NCBI GenBank assembly: GCA_034422115.1
Contig: DAOUJW010000025.1
Coordinates: 1 to 64,000 of the forward strand
Source of the DNA: DAOUJW01 sp034422115
GTDB lineage: Bacteria > Chloroflexota > Dehalococcoidia > Lucifugimonadales > UBA2985
Direction of reading: 5' to 3'
DNA: 64,000 nt
Part shown: positions 52,692 through 61,657 of the stretch, piece after piece
Layout of the letters: the number at the start of each line of letters is the position of its first letter
How positions within the stretch are numbered: the first letter of the stretch is position 1
The notes under the pieces: generated by a model
Databases searched by the model: none
What the model was told of the DNA's origin: nothing
The model's input: the letters and a program-made list of their open reading frames with translations, nothing else
Program-made: the position numbers and the translations under genes

Positions 52692-53525
52692 ATGATAGCA
52701 AGAGTAGCAAGCGCAATAGTTGGTGTGCCGCTGGTGCTGGCGGCCGTCTGGTTCGGGCCTCCCTGGCTCACGCTGTTGGCCGCGGCCGCGGCGGCCCTGG
52801 GCGCGCTGGAGTTCTACCGCCTGGCGGAGGGGCGAGAGGCGCGGCCCGCGGCCGCGCTGGGCGTCATGTGGACGCTGCTCTTCATTGTCGCCGGGCACCA
52901 GGGCGGCGGGCTGACGCCTCTTGTGCTGCTCGGCGGCGGAGCGGCCGCCTTTGCCTGGCACCAGGCAGTCCGCCTCCGGCCCCTGGCCGCGCTGACGGCA
53001 AGCGGCGAGGGGCCGCGTGACTTCCGTGACGCCGTGAGCGACTTCGCCTACACCGCCGCGGGCGCGCTGTACCTGGGGTGGCCCCTCTCCCTGGCGCTGG
53101 TGCTCTGGGAGGACTACCAGGGCCCTGAGTGGGTGCTGGTGGTCATCCTGGGCGCGTTCGCGACGGATACGGGGGCCTTCTTCACGGGCAGGGCGATTGG
53201 CAGGCGGCCCCTGGCTCCCGCCATCAGCCCGGGCAAGACCCAGGAGGGAGCCGTCGGCGGCTTCCTGGCGGGCGTAGCGGCTGTGGTTGGCCTTGCGCTG
53301 CTGCTTGACCTGCCCCTGTCGATTCAGCAGGCCATTGTGCTTGGGGCGTTGGTTGCCGTGGCGGGACAGGTCGGCGACCTGGTGGAGTCCAAGATCAAGC
53401 GGTCGGCCGGGGCCAAGGACGCGGGCGGGCTGATACCCGGTCACGGCGGAATGCTGGACAGGCTGGACAGCGTTGTTTTCGTTATAGTCGTGGTATATGC
53501 TTTTTACGTAGCAGTCTCCATTTAG
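52692..53525 (+). CDS. cdsA: Phosphatidate cytidylyltransferase (CDP-diglyceride synthase)
   Basis: 277 residues, multi-pass membrane protein. The C-terminal signature KIKRSAGAKDAGGLIPGHGGMLDRLDSVVF is diagnostic; FATDTGAFFTGRAIGRRPLAPAISPGKTQEGAVGG carries the Mg-binding acids. It makes CDP-diacylglycerol for phospholipids. The start at 52692 gives MIARVASAIVGVPLVL, matching the usual N-terminus, and fits the promoter; ATG 52674 would add six residues. No ribosome site is clear for either, so a leaderless or near-leaderless mRNA is possible. First gene of the cdsA-dxr-rseP set. Confidence 0.93.
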   Translation: MIARVASAIVGVPLVLAAVWFGPPWLTLLAAAAAALGALEFYRLAEGREARPAAALGVMWTLLFIVAGHQGGGLTPLVLLGGGAAAFAWHQAVRLRPLAALTASGEGPRDFRDAVSDFAYTAAGALYLGWPLSLALVLWEDYQGPEWVLVVILGAFATDTGAFFTGRAIGRRPLAPAISPGKTQEGAVGGFLAGVAAVVGLALLLDLPLSIQQAIVLGALVAVAGQVGDLVESKIKRSAGAKDAGGLIPGHGGMLDRLDSVVFVIVVVYAFYVAVSI

Positions 53526-53534
53526 GCGGGCAGA

Positions 53535-54662
53535 GTGAAACGGCTGGCGATACTGGGCTCCACAGGCTCCATAGGGCGGCAGACCCTGGACATAGCGCGC
53601 GCCTTTCCGGGGGAGTTCTCCGTGGTGGCGCTGTCCGCCGGGAGCAACCTGGACCTGCTGGCGGAGCAGGCCGCGGAGTTTCGACCCGATGTGGTCTCCA
53701 GCGAGCAGCCCGCGTCTGCCCTGGCCTCCAGGCTTCCCGCCGGGTGTCGGGTGGCCTCTCACGAAGAAGTCGCGGCCCACCCCGATGCCGACGTGGTAAT
53801 GGCAGCGAGCGTGGGGATGGCGGGGCTGTCGCCGCTACTGGCCGCGATCCGGGCGCGCAAGACGGTGGCCCTGGCCAACAAGGAGCCGGTGGTCATGGCG
53901 GGGCACATTGTCATGGGCGAGGCCGCTCGCTGCGGGGTGGACATCCTGCCCGTGGACAGCGAGCCCAGCGCCATCTGGCAGTGCCTGCGCGGGGAGCAGA
54001 AAGACCTCTCCCGGGTCGTGATAACGGCCTCCGGCGGGGCCTTCAGGAACCGGCCCGTGGAGGAGCTGGCAGGCGTGACGCCTGAAGAGGCCCTGAAGCA
54101 CCCGACCTGGAGCATGGGCCGCAAGATAACCATCGACTCCGCCACTCTGATGAACAAGGGCTTTGAGGTGATAGAGGCGCGCTGGCTCTTTGACCTGCCC
54201 TGGGAGCAGATAGACGTGGTGGTGCATCACCAGAGCATCATCCACGCGATGGTGGAGTTCGCCGACGGCTCCGTGAAGGCGCAGCTCAGCCCCCCGGACA
54301 TGCGACTGCCCATCCAGTGCGCCCTCTTCCATCCGCAGCGAGTGGAGAACGGCGCTCTGCCCCGCTTCAACCCGGTGGAGACGGGCACCCTCACCTTTGA
54401 GGCCCTGGACACGGAGAGGTATCCCTGTTTCCGGCTGGCGCTGGAGGCCGGGAAGAGGGGAGCCACGTACCCGGCGGTGGTCAGCGCCGCAGACGAGGTT
54501 GCCGTGGAGCTTTTTCTGGACCGCCGCATCGGGTTCACCAGCATCCCGGACCTGGTTGAGGACGTCCTCTCCAGGCATGTGCCCGTGTCCGCCCCCGGCC
54601 TGGAGGATATTCTGGAAGCGGACGGCTGGGCCAGGGAAGCGGCCCGCGCCTGGGCGGGATAG
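53535..54662 (+). CDS. dxr: 1-deoxy-D-xylulose 5-phosphate reductoisomerase
   Basis: 375 residues. NADPH-binding LGSTGSIGRQTLDIA, the ALANKEPVVMAG and PVDSEPSAIWQCL metal/substrate loop, TASGGAFRN and the HPTWSMGRKITIDSATLMNKGFEVIEA stretch. It catalyses the first committed step of the MEP isoprenoid pathway. The GTG start follows cdsA by nine bases. With ispG at 56.9 kb two MEP genes are in this cluster. Confidence 0.97.
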   Translation: MKRLAILGSTGSIGRQTLDIARAFPGEFSVVALSAGSNLDLLAEQAAEFRPDVVSSEQPASALASRLPAGCRVASHEEVAAHPDADVVMAASVGMAGLSPLLAAIRARKTVALANKEPVVMAGHIVMGEAARCGVDILPVDSEPSAIWQCLRGEQKDLSRVVITASGGAFRNRPVEELAGVTPEEALKHPTWSMGRKITIDSATLMNKGFEVIEARWLFDLPWEQIDVVVHHQSIIHAMVEFADGSVKAQLSPPDMRLPIQCALFHPQRVENGALPRFNPVETGTLTFEALDTERYPCFRLALEAGKRGATYPAVVSAADEVAVELFLDRRIGFTSIPDLVEDVLSRHVPVSAPGLEDILEADGWAREAARAWAG

Positions 54663-54668
54663 GTCGAT

Positions 54669-55790
54669 ATGCTGGGCGGTCTCATCGTAGTCATCGGCTT
54701 CTTCGTGATACTGATGATCCACGAGGGCGGCCACCTGGTCGCGGCCAAGGCCTTTGGGATGAAGGCCACCCGCTACTTCCTGGGCTTTGGGCCCACGCTG
54801 TGGTCCTTCCAGAAAGGCGAGACGGAGTACGGCGTCAAGGCCATCCCCGCCGGCGGCTTTGTGTCCATAATTGGCATGAACCCCCTTGAGTACGTGACCC
54901 CGGAGGAGGAGCACCGCACCTACAGGGGCAGGCCATTCTATCAGAAGTCGGTGGTGGTGATGGCCGGCGTGGCCACCCACTTTGTGCTGGCCTTCATCCT
55001 GCTGTGGACCGCCAACGTGCTGATTGGTCGTCCTGATCCGGATCGACCTCAGCTTGAGATTGCCAGGGTCGTGGCTGAGACCGACGACGGCTCGCCCACG
55101 GCGGCGATGGAGGCCGGGCTGATGGCCGGTGACAGGCTGCTTGCTATAGACGGCCAACCCATCGAACGCTGGAGCGATCTTACTGACGTACTTAGGTCAA
55201 GCCCCAACCGCTTTGTGCGGATGGAGGTTGAGCGGAACGGGGAGCGTCTGACCCTGAGCGGCACGCTGACGTCCCGCGTAGACCCCGACACCGGCCAGGA
55301 GATGGGCTTCCTTGGCGTGTCCCCCGTCGTCGGCAGGACGCGGGACAACCCCATCTCGGGAATTGGCTCAGCCGTTGGCAGGGTCGGCTTCTTCACCGCG
55401 CAGAGCGTACGCGGGATATGGGAGCTTGTGTCCAACTTCGGCAGCTTCTTCAGCGCCGTCTTCAGCAACAACGATGAGGCCATTGACGAGGTGCGCCCTG
55501 TGAGCGTGATAGGCGTGACCCAGTTCGGGGCGGCCAGCCAGAGGGCCGGCCTCAACTACACCCTTGAGCTTATAGCCTACGTCAGCGTGTTCGTAGGGGT
55601 GCTGAACGCCGTGCCAATGTACCCCTTTGACGGCGGGCACTTCGCGGTTGCCATCTACCAGAAGGTCACGGGCAGGCAGCCGGACATCCGCAAGCTGGCG
55701 CCCATCGGCGCGCTGGTGTTCTTCTTCATAGTCATGGTCGGTGTCCTGGGCGTCTACTTTGATATAGTCCACCCCCTGGACTTTGGCTGA
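54669..55790 (+). CDS. rseP: Site-2 intramembrane zinc protease, RseP family
   Basis: 373 residues. Membrane helix with the zinc motif HEGGH (His18, Glu19, His22), FGFGPTLWSF-type following segment, a single PDZ domain (about 130-200; AMEAGLMAGDRLLAIDGQPIERW) and the third metal-ligand region NAVPMYPFDGG. These enzymes cut membrane-bound anti-sigma factors or signal-peptide remnants. The ATG is six bases after the dxr stop. The cdsA-dxr-rseP order is conserved across many bacteria. Confidence 0.94.
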   Translation: MLGGLIVVIGFFVILMIHEGGHLVAAKAFGMKATRYFLGFGPTLWSFQKGETEYGVKAIPAGGFVSIIGMNPLEYVTPEEEHRTYRGRPFYQKSVVVMAGVATHFVLAFILLWTANVLIGRPDPDRPQLEIARVVAETDDGSPTAAMEAGLMAGDRLLAIDGQPIERWSDLTDVLRSSPNRFVRMEVERNGERLTLSGTLTSRVDPDTGQEMGFLGVSPVVGRTRDNPISGIGSAVGRVGFFTAQSVRGIWELVSNFGSFFSAVFSNNDEAIDEVRPVSVIGVTQFGAASQRAGLNYTLELIAYVSVFVGVLNAVPMYPFDGGHFAVAIYQKVTGRQPDIRKLAPIGALVFFFIVMVGVLGVYFDIVHPLDFG

Positions 55791-55802
55791 TCCAGCGCTA
55801 AA

Positions 55803-55831
55803 TTGACCCTCGCGCCTCCATAGGGTAGACT
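55803..55831 (+). promoter_or_regulatory. Sigma70-type promoter for the crotonase-like gene
   Basis: TTGACC (55803-55808), 17 bp, TAGACT (55826-55831), 66 bp before an ATG with AAGGAGG. It suggests that this gene is transcribed separately from cdsA-dxr-rseP. Confidence 0.6.
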
Positions 55832-55897
55832 ACCCTTGAGCCGCGGCAGGCGCAAGGGCGGGCCGCGAGCAATCGAAAATCGACAAGGAGGATTGAA

Positions 55898-56743
55898 ATG
55901 GCCGAGCTTGAGACGGTCCCCTATCTGCTTTACGAAAAAGAGGACAACGGTATCCTCTGGATCAAGTTCAACAGGCCGGAGAGGCTGAACGCCGTCATCG
56001 GCGGTTCCGACAGGAACGGCACTCTGACCAAGGTTGTCGAGTACATGAAGGCCGGAGACGACGACCCGGACGTGCGGGTCATTGTGCTCACGGGCGAAGG
56101 GCGTGCCTTCTGCGCGGGCGTGGACGTCCGCGGCCTTGAGGACTTCGACAGCGGCGGCCCCTTCCTGGGCCAGGCGCGCTCGGAGGGGCCGGACGCCACT
56201 CGCCAGGGCTTCTACTACGCCACCACCAAGACAATCAAGGACATCTCCTACATCAGGAAGCCCACCATCGCCATGGTCAACGGCGCCGCGGCCGGCTTCG
56301 GCATGGACATGGCTCTGCAGTGCGACATTCGCTACGGCTGTGAGAACACTCGCTTCATCACCTACCAGCAGGTGGGCCAGATTATTGAGAACGGCGGCTG
56401 CTACTACCTGCCCAAGCTGGCGGGTCTGGGGCGCGCCCTGGAGTTCGCCTTCACCGGCTTCCTGGACGCAGAGACCGCCCACGAGTGGGGTATCATCAAC
56501 AGGCTCTTCCCCTCCGAGAACCTGGAGGAGGAGACCCGCGCCCTGTGCCAGCGAATCATCAACAGCCCGCCGCTGACCCAGTGGATCAACAAGCGCGTTA
56601 TCAGAGCGGCCATTGACAGCAACCTGGAGACCACCGCAGTCCTGACCTCCAACGCAGCCGTCATCTTGGGCATGTCCGAGGACTCCAAGGAGGCCCGACA
56701 GGCGCTGACCGAGAGGCGGACGCCGGTGTTCCAGGGCCGGTAG
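55898..56743 (+). CDS. Enoyl-CoA hydratase/isomerase (crotonase) family protein with altered catalytic positions
   Basis: 281 residues. Crotonase fold: GILWIKFNRPERLNAVIGG, VIVLTGEGRAFCAGVDVRGL (first oxyanion-hole strand) and AMVNGAAAGFGMDMALQCDIRYG. The two Glu residues used by enoyl-CoA hydratase (144 and 164 in rat numbering) align with Asp (GFGMDMA) and Gln (ITYQQVG). So it is unlikely to be a standard hydratase; isomerase, hydrolase or another acyl-CoA activity is possible. AAGGAGG lies six bases before the ATG. It stands between rseP and ispG under its own promoter. Confidence 0.88.
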   Translation: MAELETVPYLLYEKEDNGILWIKFNRPERLNAVIGGSDRNGTLTKVVEYMKAGDDDPDVRVIVLTGEGRAFCAGVDVRGLEDFDSGGPFLGQARSEGPDATRQGFYYATTKTIKDISYIRKPTIAMVNGAAAGFGMDMALQCDIRYGCENTRFITYQQVGQIIENGGCYYLPKLAGLGRALEFAFTGFLDAETAHEWGIINRLFPSENLEEETRALCQRIINSPPLTQWINKRVIRAAIDSNLETTAVLTSNAAVILGMSEDSKEARQALTERRTPVFQGR

Positions 56744-56790
56744 GTCGGAATTTAAGGGACCTCCGAACAAATACAGCTCTACTCCACTGC

Positions 56791-56880
56791 CTCGTCATTC
56801 CTGCGTAAGCAGGAATCTAAGAGCGAGGGGTAGAGGTTCCTGCCCCCGCATCAAGTGCGGGGCAAGCTTCGCAGGAACGA
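56791..56880. repeat. Intergenic palindromic repeats before ispG
   Basis: ATTCCTGCGTAAGCAGGAAT (from about 56795) and CCCCGCATCAAGTGCGGGG (from about 56846), members of the window-wide families. They occupy the 187-bp gap upstream of ispG. Confidence 0.8.
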
Positions 56881-56930
56881 CGGTTGTTCAGAGATTTCTT
56901 CGAAAGAGTCCAGAGGGGAGGCGAGTTCCA

Positions 56931-58070
56931 ATGAGACCTCGTAGAGTTTCCAAAGCCATTCAGGTGGGCGATGTCACCGTGGGAGGCAGCGCGCCCATAA
57001 CCGTCCAGTCCATGACCAAGACGGACACCCGTGACGTTGAGGCCACGGTCCGCCAGATAAAGGAGCTGGAGGAGGTTGGGTGCGACATCATCCGGCCCGC
57101 CGTTCCTGACATGGAGGCGGCTCACGCCCTGCGGGAGATAGTGAAGCAGGTCAAGATTCCGGTCATCGCCGATATTCACTTCCACTACCAGCTCGCTCTG
57201 GAGTCCATTGCGGCGGGTGTGGATGGACTTCGCCTTAATCCCGGGAACATCCGGGACAGGGAGAAGGTGGAGATGGTGGTGCGCGCCGCCAAGGAGAGGC
57301 AGATTCCCATACGCATTGGGGTCAACTTTGGAAGCCTCCCCCCTGTGGGACAGATAGGCAAGTTCCGCGGGCTGCACAGGCACGCGGACGGCGTGAACAA
57401 GCTGGCCAAGGCGGGAGAGGCCGACGAGGGCGAGTTCTCAGTCGTTGATCACATGGTGGCCACGGCCCTGTGGGAGATAAGCATCCTTGAGGACCTGGAC
57501 TTCGACCTCATCAAGATATCGCTCAAGGCCTTTGACGTGCCGACGACGGTGGAGGCGTACCGCAAGCTGGCCTACATGGTGCCGTACCCCCTGCACCTGG
57601 GCATCACGGAGGCGGGCACCGCTATGGCAGGTTCGATTCGCAGTTCCGTGGGCCTGGGCTACCTGCTGTACGAGGGCATCGGCGACACGATTCGGGTGTC
57701 TCTCAGCGCGGACTCCAAGGAGGAGGTGGCGGCCGGGTACGAGATCCTGAAGTCGCTGAACATGCGCGAGAAGGGCACGACCCTGGTCGCCTGCCCCTCA
57801 TGCGGCCGCGCAGACGTGGACGTCATCAAGCTGGCAAACACCGTTGACGACCTGCTGAAGGCGAAGAACTACAACGTGAAGGTGGCGGTGATGGGCTGCG
57901 AGGTGAACGGCCCCGGCGAGGCCAAGGACGCCGACGTGGGCATAGCCGCGGGCGTGGGGCGCGCCATCATCTTCCGCAAGGGGCAGAAGTCCCGCATAGT
58001 GGAGGAGTCGGAGATGCTCTCCGCGCTGATGGAGGAGGTGGAGATGGTGGCCGCGGGCCAGGAGGCGTAG
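56931..58070 (+). CDS. ispG: 4-hydroxy-3-methylbut-2-enyl diphosphate synthase (flavodoxin/ferredoxin)
   Basis: 379 residues. N-terminal TIM barrel (VGGSAPITVQSMTKTDTRDVEATVRQI; IADIHFHYQLAL; LRLNPGNIRD; RIGVNFGSL) and a C-terminal [4Fe-4S] domain with Cys in VACPSCGR and VMGCEVNGPGEAKDAD. It converts MEcPP to HMBPP, the penultimate MEP step. Between the domains, IKISLKAFDVPTTVEAYR and LGITEAGTAMAGSIRSSVGLGYLL are standard. GGGGAGG lies nine bases before the ATG. Confidence 0.97.
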   Translation: MRPRRVSKAIQVGDVTVGGSAPITVQSMTKTDTRDVEATVRQIKELEEVGCDIIRPAVPDMEAAHALREIVKQVKIPVIADIHFHYQLALESIAAGVDGLRLNPGNIRDREKVEMVVRAAKERQIPIRIGVNFGSLPPVGQIGKFRGLHRHADGVNKLAKAGEADEGEFSVVDHMVATALWEISILEDLDFDLIKISLKAFDVPTTVEAYRKLAYMVPYPLHLGITEAGTAMAGSIRSSVGLGYLLYEGIGDTIRVSLSADSKEEVAAGYEILKSLNMREKGTTLVACPSCGRADVDVIKLANTVDDLLKAKNYNVKVAVMGCEVNGPGEAKDADVGIAAGVGRAIIFRKGQKSRIVEESEMLSALMEEVEMVAAGQEA

Positions 58071-58094
58071 CACTCCCCTCATTCCTGGGCAGGC

Positions 58095-58215
58095 ATTTTG
58101 TCCCTTCCCCCGCCTGGCGGGGGAAGGTCAGGATGGGGGCAAATCCGTGATTATCCTACATCACTGACTCGTTCACCCCCATCTCAATCTTCCCCCTCAA
58201 GGGGGAAGAGGCTTT
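58095..58215. repeat. Intergenic palindromic repeats between ispG and the DUF255 gene
   Basis: TTCCCCCGCCTGGCGGGGGAA (about 58105) and TTCCCCCTCAAGGGGGAA (about 58191), close to converging gene ends, where they could act as bidirectional terminators. Confidence 0.78.
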
Positions 58216-58260
58216 TGGAAGGCCGAGGCAGCGGCGCTCACCAGGGGCCTTATTCCGTAA

Positions 58261-60348
58261 TCAGGACAGCACCGTCAACGGCCCCATGCCCGTATCCGCG
58301 GAGGGGTCAAGCTGGGCGGCCAGGGCGTCAGGCTCCGTGACCGGCAGCTGGCAGGCGTAGTTCTGGCAGACGTAGGCGGTGGGCATCCCGGCCAGCATCT
58401 CCTTGTCCTCCATCAGGGGCAGGTCCTGCTCAAAGCCGTCGGCGTTCGGGTCAAGGCCCATGACGACCTTGTTGGGCAGGTAGCGGTCGTGCACAGTGTC
58501 CAGCAGCGCCCTTGTAGCCGCGTCCTCCACAGGCCCCACGATGGCTATCTCCCTGGGCGACGCCAGGTAGAAGTCCAGAGCGCCCAGCCAGTGGCCGAAG
58601 CCCTCCGGCACGCGGGCCATGTACTCCCTCACAGACCTCAGCGATGAGGTGGCCTTGCGCCCGAAGTCCGGTTCATCCATGAAGATGTTGAGCCGCAGGA
58701 GCACGTCCGCAGCAACGGAGCTTCCGCAGGGTATGGCGTTGTCGCTGAAGTCCCGGGGGCGGACTATCAGCGTCTCGTGGTCTGTGCCGGTGTCGTAGAA
58801 CAAGCCCTCTCCCTCATCCCAGAACAGGTCAATCATCTGCCGGGCCAGGGCGTCGGCCTCCCGCAGCCAGCGGGAGTCAAAGGTGGTCTCGTACAGAGCG
58901 ATGAGGCCGTCAATCAGGTGGGCGTAGTCCTCAAGGTACGCCTTCAGCCTGGCTTCGCCGTCCTTGCAGGTGCGGAGCAGCCTGTCGCCTTCCCGCATGT
59001 TGGTCAGGATGAAGTCGGCGTTGGCGACAGCCGCCCGCAGGTAGTCCTTCCGGCCCAGGACAGCCGCGCCAAGGGCAAAGCCGTGCAGCATCAGGCCGTT
59101 CCAGGACGTGAGCACCTTGTCGTCCGTTGCGGGTGGGATGCGCCCGCCGCGGGCCTCCAGCAGACGGCCCTTGCCCCGCTCCAGGACCTCAGCCAGATCC
59201 TCTTCCGATATGCCCTGCTCCCGGGCAACGTCTGCCGCGCTCCTTGGCGTGTGCAGAATGTTGCTTCCCTCAAAGTTGCCCTCGTAAGTCATGCCATAGT
59301 AGCTTTGCAGGATGGCGGCGTCCTGTGCTCCCAGCACCCTTTCCAACTCATGGGGCGTCCAGACAAAGAACTTGCCCTCCACTCCCTCGCTGTCGGCGTC
59401 CTGGGAGGAGTAGAAGCCGCCGTCGGTGTGGGTCATTTCCCGCAGCACGTAGTCCAGGGTCTGCTCGGCTATGTCCTTGTAGAAGGGGTTGCCCGTGGCC
59501 TGGTAAGCGTGGAGGTACAGGCGGGCAAGAAGGGCGTTGTCGTACAGCATCTTCTCGAAGTGTGGCACAAGCCAGTAGGGGTCGGTGGAGTAGCGATGGA
59601 ACCCGCCTCCAAGCTGGTCGTAGATGCCGCCCCGGGCCATGTGGCCCAGCGTCTCCTCCACCATGCTCAGCGCCTGGGGCTGCCCTGTGAGGAGGTGGTA
59701 TCGCAGCAGGAACTCCAGCACCATTGGCTGGGGGAACTTGGGCGCAGTGCCGAATCCTCCGTACTCCGCGTCGAATTTCTCCCTCAGGCTGCTGTAGGCG
59801 GAGGATAGCACGTTGCGGGTCAGGGGCTCCATGCCCTGGGCCGTCCCCGCCGGCCGCTGCATGGCGGCGGTAATCTGCTCCGCCGAGCGCGCGATGTCTG
59901 AGCGTTTGTCTCTGTAGGCCTCGGCAAGGGCCATGAGAACGCGGGGAAAGCCGGGCATCCCGTGGCGGTCCTCCGGCGGGAAGTAGGTGCCTCCGTAGAA
60001 GGGTTCGCCGGCGGGCGTCAGGAACATCGACATCGGCCACCCGCCCCGGCCGGTCATGGCCTGCACCGCGCCCATGTAGATGGAGTCCAGGTCGGGTCGC
60101 TCCTCCCTGTCCACCTTGATGTTGACGAAGTGCTCGTTCATGATGAGGGCGATCTGGTCGTTCTCGAAGGACTCCCGTTCCATGACGTGACACCAGTGAC
60201 AGGCCGAGTAGCCGATGCTGAGGAAGATGGGCTTGTCCTCCTCGCGGGCCTTCTGCAGGGCCTCCTCTCCCCAGGGGTACCAGTCCACGGGGTTGTTGGC
60301 GTGCTGCACAAGGTAGGGGCTGGTCTCGTTGATGAGTCTGTTGGGCAT
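58261..60348 (-). CDS. DUF255 thioredoxin-domain protein (YyaL/SPATA20 family)
   Basis: 695 residues. N-terminal thioredoxin-like domain with NETSPYLVQHANNPVDWYPWGEEAL, the CHWCHVM redox motif (Cys50, Cys53) and GRGGWPMSMFLTPAGEPFYGGTYFPPEDR; the rest is an alpha/alpha barrel resembling glycoside-hydrolase folds (GGIYDQLGGGFHRYSTDPYWLVPHFEKMLYDNALL). Widespread from bacteria to mammals with no settled function. The start has GGAG seven bases upstream and a TATAAT at about 60384 on this strand, with no good -35. No signal peptide is visible. Confidence 0.93.
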   Translation of the reverse strand: MPNRLINETSPYLVQHANNPVDWYPWGEEALQKAREEDKPIFLSIGYSACHWCHVMERESFENDQIALIMNEHFVNIKVDREERPDLDSIYMGAVQAMTGRGGWPMSMFLTPAGEPFYGGTYFPPEDRHGMPGFPRVLMALAEAYRDKRSDIARSAEQITAAMQRPAGTAQGMEPLTRNVLSSAYSSLREKFDAEYGGFGTAPKFPQPMVLEFLLRYHLLTGQPQALSMVEETLGHMARGGIYDQLGGGFHRYSTDPYWLVPHFEKMLYDNALLARLYLHAYQATGNPFYKDIAEQTLDYVLREMTHTDGGFYSSQDADSEGVEGKFFVWTPHELERVLGAQDAAILQSYYGMTYEGNFEGSNILHTPRSAADVAREQGISEEDLAEVLERGKGRLLEARGGRIPPATDDKVLTSWNGLMLHGFALGAAVLGRKDYLRAAVANADFILTNMREGDRLLRTCKDGEARLKAYLEDYAHLIDGLIALYETTFDSRWLREADALARQMIDLFWDEGEGLFYDTGTDHETLIVRPRDFSDNAIPCGSSVAADVLLRLNIFMDEPDFGRKATSSLRSVREYMARVPEGFGHWLGALDFYLASPREIAIVGPVEDAATRALLDTVHDRYLPNKVVMGLDPNADGFEQDLPLMEDKEMLAGMPTAYVCQNYACQLPVTEPDALAAQLDPSADTGMGPLTVLS

Positions 60349-60439
60349 GTGCTTGCTCCAAGGATGATGGGTGCATTATAGGGGGTTCACGGGGGTTAGG
60401 CTACCGATGGGGTAGCGAAGAGGGGTGGCGAAGACCCGG

Positions 60440-60535
60440 CTCCGCTCATCCTGAGCTTGTCGAAGGATATGAGCGGAGCCAGATATGCCCAGAGGCTACC
60501 CGCTCGAATGGTTCGACAAGCTCACCACGAGCGGG
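60440..60535. repeat. Inverted pair of CTCATCCTGAGC / GACAAGCTCACC repeats
   Basis: CTCATCCTGAGCTTGTCGAA (from about 60447) and, inverted, TTCGACAAGCTCACCACGAG (from about 60512), the same family as the inverted arms at 48.4 and 52.4 kb. They fill the gap between the APH-fold and DUF255 genes. Confidence 0.8.
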
Positions 60536-60536
60536 C

Positions 60537-61520
60537 TTACCCAGCCCCGTACCTGCGCTTGTAGGTCCTCAGGGCTTCCGGGTAGTATGCCTTCCTCTCC
60601 GCCCTGATCGCGTCCGCCCCCTCTTCCAGCGCCTCCGCTTCAATGTACTCCGCCGCGGCCTCAATGGGGGCGTACAGCCGCTGGGCGCGCAGGCACATCT
60701 CGAAACGCTGGATGAATCCGGCGTCCGGCCGGCGTTGCAACAGGTCTTCGAGGGATGCGCTGGGGTCCAGCTCCATTATGGGCTCCAGGAGGACGGCAAA
60801 CTCCAGGGCGGGGTCTCCCAGGGCCAGGTCGTCCCAGTCGATAATGCGCAATCGGCCGTCGTCCGCCACAAGGATGTTGCCACGCCACAGGTCGCCGTGG
60901 ACCGCCGACGCCGCACTTGCCGAGAACGCCTCCATGCCGGCAACGGCGCGCTCGATTGCGAGGCTCTCCTCCCGCATCCATTGAAGCGCTTCACCTGACA
61001 CGAACTCGGGGCGCTGCGCCTCCACCATTGTCAGGTCCCTTCGGATCCTCCGCCTCCACACTCCATTGAAATAGTCCCCACAGGCGCCAGCCGGGGATAA
61101 TGGCCGGAGCTCCTTCTGAAGCTCTTCATCTTCGTGCAGCCGGTGGACAAGGCCAATCACATCGGGAGCCAGGTCGGGCCGCGTGCCAACGTCCCAGACA
61201 TGTCCGTGAACGTGCTCACACAGGAGGCCGCTGAAATCCGTCCCCGGCACGTCTATCCAGTCCATGACTCGGGGCGCGCGGTGATTCCTGTCAAGTATCT
61301 GGCTCAGGCTGTGCCACTTGCGCAGCTTGGCCAGATGGTCCGGTGCGTCCGCCAGCTTCAGGTGGAAGGCGGCGCCTTCGGAGATGGTGAAGTGGCGCCT
61401 GTGAAGGCTGCCGCCGTAGTACCTGTACTCGACGGCCACGTCCTTGCCCTGCAGCCCGTAGCGCGGCGCGAGGTTCTGGAAGTGGGCCTTGACCAGTAGG
61501 GCGAGCTGCTGAGGGTTCAT
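60537..61520 (-). CDS. Aminoglycoside phosphotransferase (APH)/choline kinase-fold protein
   Basis: 327 residues with the kinase-like signature SAVHGDLWRGNILVADDGRLRIIDWDDLALGDPALEFAVLL (catalytic Asp in HGDLWRGN, metal Asp in IIDWDD). The N-lobe is short. The fold covers antibiotic, choline, homoserine and other small-molecule kinases; nothing points to one substrate. ATG at 61520; the ribosome site is weak. It is divergent from coaE across 137 bp. Confidence 0.85.
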   Translation of the reverse strand: MNPQQLALLVKAHFQNLAPRYGLQGKDVAVEYRYYGGSLHRRHFTISEGAAFHLKLADAPDHLAKLRKWHSLSQILDRNHRAPRVMDWIDVPGTDFSGLLCEHVHGHVWDVGTRPDLAPDVIGLVHRLHEDEELQKELRPLSPAGACGDYFNGVWRRRIRRDLTMVEAQRPEFVSGEALQWMREESLAIERAVAGMEAFSASAASAVHGDLWRGNILVADDGRLRIIDWDDLALGDPALEFAVLLEPIMELDPSASLEDLLQRRPDAGFIQRFEMCLRAQRLYAPIEAAAEYIEAEALEEGADAIRAERKAYYPEALRTYKRRYGAG

Positions 61521-61599
61521 GCTGTTTCCAAAGTAGCGCCATATCGATTAGGCGTGGTCGATTTCGCCTGTAATCGAACGCTTTACAAGTCGTTTTTCC

Positions 61600-61628
61600 T
61601 TGACCGACAAGGGGTTGTATTATACAAT
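61600..61628 (+). promoter_or_regulatory. Sigma70-type promoter for coaE
   Basis: TTGACC (61600-61605), 17 bp, TACAAT (61623-61628), ending 29 bp before the coaE ATG at 61658, which has a GGGGGAG just upstream. Confidence 0.68.
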
Positions 61629-61657
61629 CCTCTTTACGCGATAAGAATGGGGGAGCT

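Noticed and set aside
53835..55157. A 440-codon minus-strand frame
   Set aside because: Antisense to dxr and rseP, whose motifs are complete; no ribosome site or domain is seen.
58777..59808. A 343-codon plus-strand frame
   Set aside because: Antisense to the DUF255 gene, no domain, and a composition typical of shadow frames.
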